Shown: positions 22,614-27,210 of the stretch, piece after piece
Layout: every line of letters starts with the position of its first letter
Position numbering within the stretch: position 1 is the first letter of the stretch
From: a virus
Virus record (IMG/VR): IMGVR_UViG_3300049737_000276
Coordinates: 1-27,210 of that record
Length of the DNA: 27,210 nt
Strand: one strand, 5' to 3'
Made by a program: the position numbers and the translations under genes
The notes under the pieces: model-generated
Told to the model about the DNA's origin: nothing
Seen by the model: only the letters and a program-made list of their open reading frames with translations
Database searches by the model: none

Positions 22614-22913
22614 ATGCCATCAAAGAGCAGTCGCAAGGGCTACGCCTACGAGAGAGAACTATTAGAACAATTGACTGACGAGGGATTCAAATGTCAAAGA
22701 GCGTGGGGTAGTGATGGTCGCTCGATGGGAGTAGAACCTGATGTTGACTTAATTGCTGATGACATTAAAATCCAAGCCAAGCGTAGGAAAGCAATTCCGA
22801 AGTGGCTTGAGCTTGGAAACTGTGATGTAGTTATGTTCAGAGGGGATCATCGTGAAAGTTTTGCGGTGATCCCTGTTAAAGAATATGTTCGGCTATTGTC
22901 CGCTGATAAATAA
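22614..22913 (+). CDS. Holliday junction resolvase-like nuclease (Hjc/PD-(D/E)xK type)
   Basis: 99 aa, CAGGAG before ATG 22614. The opening 'RKGYAYERELLEQLTDEGFKCQRAWGSDG' matches the archaeal Hjc pattern (KG...E.EL...L...GF...R..GS.G), with E13 as first metal ligand, PDVD (D43, D45) as second, and 'IKIQAKRRK' (Q54-A-K56) where family members usually have ExK. The glutamine variant occurs in some PD-(D/E)xK nucleases but should be tested. It probably resolves branched DNA from replication or recombination. It sits after SSB and overlaps the next small gene by 29 bases. Confidence 0.75.
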   Translation: MPSKSSRKGYAYERELLEQLTDEGFKCQRAWGSDGRSMGVEPDVDLIADDIKIQAKRRKAIPKWLELGNCDVVMFRGDHRESFAVIPVKEYVRLLSADK

Positions 22914-23043
22914 AACCTGCGCATTTGGAGCCAAGCACAAAGGTAATTATATGTGTGGCTTTCAAACAGGTGAAAATAGAATTAAACACATGACCAAGTG
23001 TCCTGTGAAAAAGATTTGGCAACAGCATTTAAAAAAAGTGTAA
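22885..23043 (+). CDS. 52-aa four-cysteine (zinc-binding) protein
   Basis: ATG 22885 lies inside the preceding nuclease gene. The product begins MFGYCPLINKTCAFGAKHKG and continues NYMCGFQTGENRIKHMTKCP, ending in a basic helix (VKKIWQQHLKKV). Cysteines C5, C12, C24 and C39 are spaced like a small treble-clef or zinc-ribbon-like site. Small 'CP....(V/T)C.......C.......I..CP' proteins are familiar in phage genomes, with unknown function. The frame fills an otherwise empty 130-base stretch, supporting reality. Confidence 0.6.
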   Translation: MFGYCPLINKTCAFGAKHKGNYMCGFQTGENRIKHMTKCPVKKIWQQHLKKV

Positions 23044-23135
23044 TTATTGGGATTGGCGTTTTGATAATTAAATTTTTAACTAGGGTATTATAAATACGAG
23101 TTGTTGCCAAAAAAATTAACATACGAAAGGTAATC

Positions 23136-23300
23136 ATGGCAAAAGTAGAAAGACATTGGAAGTACAAAAGTATTTCTGACCCACTATATATTAAAGAGAA
23201 AAAAGAGTTTTTTAAGGAAGGCGGTAATGGATGGTGGTATTTCTTAGGATATAAAGACTGGAAAGGGGTTAACGAACCAAATGCCAAACAAGAAGGCTAA
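23136..23300 (+). CDS. 54-aa hypothetical protein
   Basis: ATG 23136 with CGAAAGG upstream. The product begins MAKVERHWKYKSISDPLYIK and continues EKKEFFKEGGNGWWYFLGYK, ending DWKGVNEPNAKQEG. It is rich in aromatic residues (WW, YF, W) and lysine, and looks like a small beta protein. No family is recognised. Its last 20 bases overlap the next small gene. It is preceded by about 90 bases without a gene, in which I see only AT-rich sequence and a weak -10-like TATTAT; no convincing promoter. Confidence 0.5.
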   Translation: MAKVERHWKYKSISDPLYIKEKKEFFKEGGNGWWYFLGYKDWKGVNEPNAKQEG

Positions 23301-23427
23301 AGAGCGTAAGCGCAAAAGAATACTTTTGAACAAGCAGTTAAATTCTAATGGGAGAACTGCGAAACAAGTACAACGAAAAAACAAAAAGAAAGGAGTGAAT
23401 GATGGTGGAAGAAAACTATATCGCTAA
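23281..23427 (+). CDS. 48-aa lysine/arginine-rich protein
   Basis: ATG 23281; the product begins MPNKKAKERKRKRILLNKQL and continues NSNGRTAKQVQRKNKKKGVN, then DGGRKLYR. The 'MPNKKAK.RKRKR..LN..L...GRTA.Q..R' pattern is a small basic protein type I recall from several phages, function unknown. It overlaps the genes on both sides (20 and 26 bases). Composition suggests nucleic-acid binding. It parallels the basic gene chain at 5941-6704 but lies in the early region. Confidence 0.6.
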   Translation: MPNKKAKERKRKRILLNKQLNSNGRTAKQVQRKNKKKGVNDGGRKLYR

Positions 23428-23752
23428 GATGGAGAAAAAGTACCCAAACATGACCAAGAGGTACAAGGAAATCATGCAGTCGCAATACGAGACATTCTGT
23501 AGAAAGCAACACGACTATGGTAGCTCAAATATAAGTCTCGGCGGCAATATGAGACTTCAGGAAGATCGTAGGATGAGCTTGAAAGCGTTAGTTATTCGCA
23601 TGAATGATAAAGCAAACAGACTGATGACCATCTTATTTAAGAACGATGGTAAGAACGCAGTAAAAAACGAAACCTATGTCGATGCCTTTCAAGATGCAAG
23701 CGTGTATGGAATTATTGCACAGCTTGTTGATGAGGGAGTCTGGGGAAAATGA
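23402..23752 (+). CDS. Nucleotide-modification-associated domain protein (DUF1599/Nmad1-like)
   Basis: About 116 aa. The central motif 'CRKQHDYGSSNISLGG' followed by 'LVIRMNDKANRLMTIL' and 'ETYVDAFQDASVYGIIAQ' matches the DUF1599 pattern (K..DYG.....R...K..R........E...D...D...Y). These all-helical proteins resemble MazG-like nucleotide pyrophosphohydrolases, and the family is linked in comparative work to phage nucleotide modification. The acidic ED/D residues of the metal site are present in part. AGGAG lies six bases before ATG 23402; ATG 23399 is possible. It overlaps the next gene by 4 bases (ATGA). The substrate is unknown. Confidence 0.7.
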   Translation: MVEENYIAKMEKKYPNMTKRYKEIMQSQYETFCRKQHDYGSSNISLGGNMRLQEDRRMSLKALVIRMNDKANRLMTILFKNDGKNAVKNETYVDAFQDASVYGIIAQLVDEGVWGK

Positions 23753-24186
23753 ATTGGATCACACATATCAAAGTTGAAAACATCAAGCCAGAGCCTGGAA
23801 TTTACGCAATGTATGATACAGATAATCGTCTTATATATATAGGGCAATCCAAGGATGTTAATTATCGTGTTAGTAAGCACCCTAAAAGGAGCAAATACGC
23901 ATCAATTAAGGTTAGGCATATAAAGAGTTATGATGAGCGAATAAACCTCGAAGAGAGGCTTATTAGAAGGCTTAAACCTAAACTAAACAGACACCTGAAA
24001 GGGTCTAAGGTCTCATATGTAACCGCAAGGGTACGATTAGAGCTAAGAGAAGACCTTATTAAGGCGTTAAGGTTATATGCAACCATGCATAGCCTAAGTT
24101 TGGCTAATGCGTGTTATGAGATTATGCGACAAGAGTTAAGTCAAGAACTACAATTTGTAAAGGAGTATGAAAATGGCGAGGACTAA
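23749..24186 (+). CDS. GIY-YIG endonuclease with C-terminal ribbon-helix-helix-like domain
   Basis: 145 aa. Residues 16-85 are a compact GIY-YIG nuclease: G17-I-Y19, Y30-I-G32, the arginine R40 in 'NYRVSKH', the metal-binding glutamate E69 in 'LEERLIRRLKPKLN' and N80. Residues about 92-133 ('VTARVRLELREDLIKALRLYATMHSLSLANACYEIMRQEL') read as a strand plus two helices of the Arc/MetJ type, a DNA-binding ribbon-helix-helix. The fusion suggests a sequence-targeted nickase or nuclease, possibly a small homing-like enzyme or a phage regulator. It is fully within the early operon, overlapping the genes on both sides. Confidence 0.75.
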   Translation: MNWITHIKVENIKPEPGIYAMYDTDNRLIYIGQSKDVNYRVSKHPKRSKYASIKVRHIKSYDERINLEERLIRRLKPKLNRHLKGSKVSYVTARVRLELREDLIKALRLYATMHSLSLANACYEIMRQELSQELQFVKEYENGED

Positions 24187-24820
24187 AGCACATGGTGGCA
24201 GTTATATTACAACAAAAGGCAAGAAATGTCGGTCAGTTACCACGATTTTAGGTGGAAATCTTGGATGGAACAAGCAAGTATTGATAGGATGGGCTAGAAG
24301 ACAGGCATTATCAGGACATGATCCCGAATTAGTACTGAAAGAGGCTGCGAATATTGGAACTTTGACCCATTATCTCGTGGAATGCGACATAAAGAACGAA
24401 GTTCCAAAGACTTCTAGCTATTCTGCCGAGCAAATCGAGAAGGCAAACAACGGATTCGAAGCTTTTAAGCAATGGAGAAGAGCATATAAGCCAAAATTTA
24501 TCGGTACAGAGCTAGTTTTGGTCGATGATGAGTTAGAAGTAGGCGGTACAGCCGACCAAGTAGCAAAAATTGGTGGTCAGGTAGTCATTGGAGACATAAA
24601 AACGAGCAAATTTCTGTATGATGACCATATTATACAGCTTGGTGCCTACTGCCATATGTACGAAAGGATGCAACCGAAGGCTAAGATTGAATATGGGTAT
24701 GTACTGAGGCTTGATAAGAATACAGGTGCGTTCACGCATCATAACATTAGTCGCAAACAGCTAGATTGGGGATGGAAGGTATTTTTGTGCTGTTTGGAGC
24801 TAGATAAACTAAAACTATAA
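24173..24820 (+). CDS. RecB/Cas4-like PD-(D/E)xK nuclease
   Basis: 215 aa from ATG 24173, which has AAAGGAG at good spacing (ATG 24167 is too close). Motifs in order: G62-T-L-T-H66 (GxxxH), E113 in 'GTELVLVD', G-T-A-D128, D141-I-K143 ('VVIGDIKTSK') and 'IIQLGAY' with Q155. This is the PDDEXK_1 (RecB-like) arrangement of phage exonucleases. It should degrade or resect dsDNA ends for recombination or host DNA breakdown. No iron-sulphur cysteine cluster at the C-terminus (a Cas4 feature) is seen. It overlaps the GIY-YIG gene by 14 bases and precedes the primase. Confidence 0.8.
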   Translation: MARTKAHGGSYITTKGKKCRSVTTILGGNLGWNKQVLIGWARRQALSGHDPELVLKEAANIGTLTHYLVECDIKNEVPKTSSYSAEQIEKANNGFEAFKQWRRAYKPKFIGTELVLVDDELEVGGTADQVAKIGGQVVIGDIKTSKFLYDDHIIQLGAYCHMYERMQPKAKIEYGYVLRLDKNTGAFTHHNISRKQLDWGWKVFLCCLELDKLKL

Positions 24821-24836
24821 AGAAAGTGAGGGAGAG

Positions 24837-25580
24837 TTGGATTATTTGGAATTTTTTAGTAGTCATTTGGAAGGAATTAAGCATTCCTATGGAGACGAGT
24901 ATGTTGCAAAGTGTCCTTTTCATGAAGATACCAAGCCTTCGTTTGGATTTAATGTCGAAAAAGGTGCGTGGATCTGCAGAACAGGGTGTGGACAGGGCGG
25001 TATTAAAGCATTTAAGGAAAAGATGGGCATTGTAGATACAAAAACTTACGAACCAAAGCCACGATTTGAAAAAATAGAGCAATTTAAAGCTCTGGATGAG
25101 AGTTGGGGTGTGCTTATGTTTGCATACATTGATTACTTTGAGTCAAAGTTTATGAAAGCTGCTGAGAAAAAATATGGATGGAAAAAGGATGTGATTCGTG
25201 AATGCATTGTAGGATTTGATGTTAAAAAGCAATGTTTAGTATTTGGTATTCACGATTTAAAAGGTAGATTGGTAAATATCAAATGGCATAAAAAACATGG
25301 AATTAAAGGTCATAACAGCAACACTATATATCCGATGTATAAATTTGGTAAATATGATCTTCGTAAGCCATTATTAATCGTAGAGGGAGAAAAAGACGTG
25401 ATAACAAGCATTTCACAAGGACATCAAGCAATATGTTTGACCGCAGGGTGTATGAGTAAAATTCCTGTGCAATATATTGATATATTACGCAAGTTTGAGG
25501 AGATTGGCGTAATGTATGATAACGATGAGGCAGGGGTCAATGGCTCAATTAGTCTCGTGGAGCAGTTGCGCAATGGGTAG
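24837..25580 (+). CDS. DNA primase: CHC2-type zinc finger plus TOPRIM domain (C-terminus truncated by frame change)
   Basis: 247 aa, TTG start with GAGGGAG upstream. The zinc finger is C26-P-x-H29 and C47...C51 ('KCPFHEDTKPSFGFN', 'WICRTGCGQGG'). The TOPRIM domain has E183 ('LLIVEGEKDV'), 'AICLTAGC' and the metal-binding D228-N-D230 ('GVMYDNDEAGVNGS'). It would make RNA primers for the phage replisome. The frame stops at TAG 25578-25580, about 20 residues after DxD, before the last TOPRIM strand is complete; that strand (RVKTVIHPNGSD) is encoded at the start of the next gene in the +1 frame. It is therefore a split primase-helicase or one made by frameshifting. Confidence 0.85.
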   Translation: MDYLEFFSSHLEGIKHSYGDEYVAKCPFHEDTKPSFGFNVEKGAWICRTGCGQGGIKAFKEKMGIVDTKTYEPKPRFEKIEQFKALDESWGVLMFAYIDYFESKFMKAAEKKYGWKKDVIRECIVGFDVKKQCLVFGIHDLKGRLVNIKWHKKHGIKGHNSNTIYPMYKFGKYDLRKPLLIVEGEKDVITSISQGHQAICLTAGCMSKIPVQYIDILRKFEEIGVMYDNDEAGVNGSISLVEQLRNG

Positions 25581-26679
25581 AGTGAAAACAGTCATACACC
25601 CTAATGGGTCAGATATTGGTCAAGATATAACAGACCACGCAGAGAATGGTGTACGCATTGACGATATACTTGGTCAGGGCAAGAAATCATTTGAGGTCAC
25701 CACTGCTGCGGATTTACTAAAGATAACACCGAAACCTGTGGACTGGATAGTAGAAGACCTAGTTGCTAAAGGTGTGAAGACAGTGATCGGTGGTATGACA
25801 GGTGCGAACAAGAGCTACTTTGTGATGGAGATGGCTGTACGGATAGCGTGTGGTATTGGAGAATTCATGGGTCATGCGATAAAGAAAGACTATAGCGTAT
25901 TGTATGTGAACCTGGAAATATCGAACGATGAAGTCAATCGTAGGATACAAAAGATTATATCGAATCTCCATGTAACGCATGAGGGACTCCAGAATTTACA
26001 CATCAATGTATTCGATAATGAGACATTCGATGATGTGTGGGAGAAGATAGGGAATACAGTAGAAAAGGTAAAGCCACAGCTACTTATCGTGGACAATCTA
26101 TATGCTAGTACGAATGTAAATCTATCGAGAAATGATGAGATTAAGAAGTTGTTGCGTAGGATTGATAATGTGGTAACTGAGAACGATATATCGTTGATAC
26201 TCGTTGCTCACTTTAATAAGAGCATGGGTGAGACTGAGTTAAGCCTAGAGCGTATGCAAGGTGCAAGTAGTTTGCAGAATTGGATTGAGTTTGGGATATT
26301 GCTTGGTAGAAGCTCGGTAAATACGGAGTATCGCTTGATGCGTATCGTGAAGAGTAGGATTAGCAACGCATCGCACCATCATTTTCTGCTGCAATGGTCG
26401 AATGATACGCATTTGTTTACCAAGAAAGGTATCGTTGAGAATCCTTCGGTTCACTTCTTGCCTGTAAACAAACTAGGTCAATATAAAGAGGTTCTGGATG
26501 AAATGGATGACAGATTTGATACATCAAGGTTCTTAAATGTGGTCGAAAATCAGTTCAATTTGACACGCAGGACAGGAGATCGATGGATTGCTGATTTACT
26601 TACAGCAGGGTTAATCAAGAAGGAAAAACAGGGATTATTCAAGAAAACAGACCTAGAAATTATCAAAGATGAATCGTAA
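25573..26679 (+). CDS. RepA-like replicative helicase (AAA_25/RecA-fold ATPase) carrying the end of the TOPRIM domain
   Basis: 368 aa from ATG 25573, which overlaps the primase stop by 8 bases and has GGAG ten bases upstream; an ATG at 25516 is open but encodes no domain-like sequence. The first 30 residues ('GRVKTVIHPNGSDIGQDITDHAENGVRIDDIL') read as the end of a TOPRIM domain. The ATPase follows: 'WIVEDLVAKGVKTVIGGMTGANKS' (Walker A, with N79 in place of the usual glycine), E115 in 'YVNLEIS', Walker B 'LLIVDNL' (D174), 'LILVAHFNKS' and a 'GASSLQNWIEF' sensor block. A winged-helix-like C-terminus ('LNVVENQFNLTRRTGDRWIADLL') ends the protein. It should unwind DNA at the fork with the primase. 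Confidence 0.85.
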   Translation: MGRVKTVIHPNGSDIGQDITDHAENGVRIDDILGQGKKSFEVTTAADLLKITPKPVDWIVEDLVAKGVKTVIGGMTGANKSYFVMEMAVRIACGIGEFMGHAIKKDYSVLYVNLEISNDEVNRRIQKIISNLHVTHEGLQNLHINVFDNETFDDVWEKIGNTVEKVKPQLLIVDNLYASTNVNLSRNDEIKKLLRRIDNVVTENDISLILVAHFNKSMGETELSLERMQGASSLQNWIEFGILLGRSSVNTEYRLMRIVKSRISNASHHHFLLQWSNDTHLFTKKGIVENPSVHFLPVNKLGQYKEVLDEMDDRFDTSRFLNVVENQFNLTRRTGDRWIADLLTAGLIKKEKQGLFKKTDLEIIKDES

Positions 26680-26688
26680 CACACCCCA

Positions 26689-26761
26689 TGTCGTAACTGT
26701 CGTAACTGTCGTACTTTACGACACGTACGACATTTTTTAGTAGTTTACGACAGATACGACA
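26689..26761. repeat. Heptamer array TGTCGTA/TACGACA (seven copies)
   Basis: Copies of TGTCGTA start at 26689, 26698 and 26707; copies of the complement TACGACA start at 26717, 26726, 26746 and 26755. Within each group the spacing is exactly 9 bases, and the last pair is 20 bases after the second. This follows the replication genes directly. Regularly spaced short repeats in both orientations resemble an iteron/origin cluster or repressor operator set. The central part also folds as a terminator. Confidence 0.85.
26698..26738 (+). terminator. Intrinsic terminator built from the heptamer repeats
   Basis: Outer stem TGTCGTA (26698-26704) with TACGACA (26726-26732), a 2x2 internal mismatch (AC against CG), inner stem TGTCGTA (26707-26713) with TACGACA (26717-26723) and a CTT loop, followed at once by six T (26733-26738). 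This is the shape of a rho-independent terminator for the replication operon. The gene after it would then need its own promoter or readthrough. Confidence 0.65.
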
Positions 26762-26780
26762 CTGTGTGTGTGTAGTCAAA

Positions 26781-27104
26781 GTGGAAAATAAAGAGAAAAC
26801 CGAAAAAACCTTTGAAGAGCTAATTGACCCTTCGTTTCAAGATATTATAGACCCTGTGTTTCATAATATTAGAGAAGATAGCCCATGCAAACACGCAGAT
26901 TCAGGGAAATGTCCATACGCTTACCAAAATGAACAGGATGTAGTCCATTGTAAGATGGCGATTACTTGGCACCCTGTAACTGCGGTCGATGAAATGACTA
27001 AGTGTTTTAAAGGAAAATATAATTATAACAGGGATAAACTTGCAGCTAGAAATAGATTGCGTAAGAAGTTTCCTGATTTAGAAGAAGATACCCTGTCGTT
27101 TTAA
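26781..27104 (+). CDS. Four-cysteine hypothetical protein after the heptamer array
   Basis: About 107 aa from GTG 26781; GTG 26766 in the same frame would add five residues, and neither has a clear ribosome site. The acidic N-terminus ('EKTFEELIDPSFQDIIDPVFHNI', with two near-identical 'DP.F..I' units) is followed by a cysteine cluster C36, C44, C57 and C75 in 'CKHADSGKCPYAYQNEQDVVHC' and 'KCFKGKYNYN', then a basic helix. The cysteines could bind zinc. I do not recognise the family. It is separated from the helicase by the array/terminator and converges with the HNH fragment on the other strand. Confidence 0.65.
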   Translation: MENKEKTEKTFEELIDPSFQDIIDPVFHNIREDSPCKHADSGKCPYAYQNEQDVVHCKMAITWHPVTAVDEMTKCFKGKYNYNRDKLAARNRLRKKFPDLEEDTLSF

Positions 27105-27117
27105 ATATTAGAGCTTA

Positions 27118-27210
27118 TTAGTGTCTTTCAGCGTGGCATCTTACACATAATACGATACATTTGCTCATTTCTTTTAAAATCGCAGCTTTAGAAAACATAT
27201 CACCGATCAT
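27118..27210 (-). CDS. HNH endonuclease, C-terminal fragment (runs off the window)
   Basis: On the - strand the frame is open from the window edge to a stop at 27118-27120, and the visible 30 residues end in 'ILKEMSKCIVLCVRCHAERH'. The 'KCIVLC..CH...H' ending is the classic last part of an HNH nuclease (second CxxC pair and final histidines of the beta-beta-alpha-metal fold). Phage HNH proteins near the right end are often linked to terminase and cos cleavage. The N-terminal catalytic histidine lies outside the window. Its stop is 13 bases from the stop of the convergent gene. Confidence 0.6.
   Translation of the reverse strand: MIGDMFSKAAILKEMSKCIVLCVRCHAERH

Noticed and set aside
22493-22678. 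Open frame with helical coiled-coil-like sequence (SKLRNEPKHIIQKLQQELDN) between SSB and the resolvase
   Set aside because: It overlaps the SSB end by 68 bases and the resolvase start by 65 bases in another frame, has no Shine-Dalgarno at its ATG, and the resolvase has its own CAGGAG site. A short version starting from TTG 22538 cannot be excluded but is unsupported.
26689-26761. CRISPR-like repeat array
   Set aside because: Units are 7 bases with 2-base spacers, occur in both orientations, and no cas gene is near. Iteron/operator/terminator explains them better.
1-27210. Diversity-generating retroelement, retron, toxin-antitoxin pair, restriction-modification or Cas genes
   Set aside because: I looked for reverse transcriptase motifs (YxDD), paired variable/template repeats, methyltransferase motifs (for example DPPY and PCxE) and typical small toxin folds; none was recognised.

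Overview
The window is a temperate tailed-phage genome (a prophage or free phage contig) with siphovirus-type virion genes. It is AT-rich and almost gap-free, and most neighbouring genes overlap by 1-8 bases or are a few bases apart. Several small proteins are of types I associate with marine bacteriophages from memory: the 90-aa protein at 6432, the lysine-rich strings at 5941-6704, and the ELNILDG-repeat fibre. No host gene is present, so the host cannot be named. Clear Shine-Dalgarno sites before many genes argue against a Bacteroidetes-like host.

Layout, left to right on the + strand. 1-1759 is a head module: a partial virion-morphogenesis protein, a scaffold-like protein and the major capsid protein; portal and terminase must lie left of the window. 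1817-8075 is an unusual cassette between capsid and neck genes: an FmdB-like zinc ribbon, a fibre with a C-terminal S74 self-cleaving chaperone domain, small membrane/coiled-coil proteins (holin candidates), a chain of tiny basic proteins, and a GH108-type endolysin. 8072-20365 is the neck and tail module: connector, tail terminator, major tail protein, a tail assembly chaperone pair joined by a -1 frameshift at A AAA AAG, tape measure, hub-like protein, and two related tail proteins flanking a 983-aa repeat- and glycine-rich fibre.

20339-21634 is the lysogeny region: a tyrosine integrase on the - strand, whose 3' end overlaps the last tail gene, and a 64-aa HTH regulator diverging from it. 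A promoter at 21600-21628 and a structured leader then open the early operon (21719-27104): small proteins, SSB, a Holliday-junction-resolvase-like nuclease, a nucleotide-modification-associated protein, a GIY-YIG/ribbon-helix-helix fusion, a RecB/Cas4-like nuclease, a zinc-finger/TOPRIM primase and a RepA-like helicase. The primase TOPRIM domain is split across two frames at 25573-25580. Seven copies of a heptamer (TGTCGTA or its complement) follow the helicase and build a terminator-like hairpin; they may also be an iteron or origin cluster. A partial HNH nuclease on the - strand closes the window.

The most unusual points are the split primase-helicase with a possible +1 frameshift, the heptamer array, the structured leader before 21719, and the divergent promoters that share a palindromic -35 box. 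I see no complete new defence or retroelement system. All calls come from reading the sequence; family names rest on remembered motifs, not searches.
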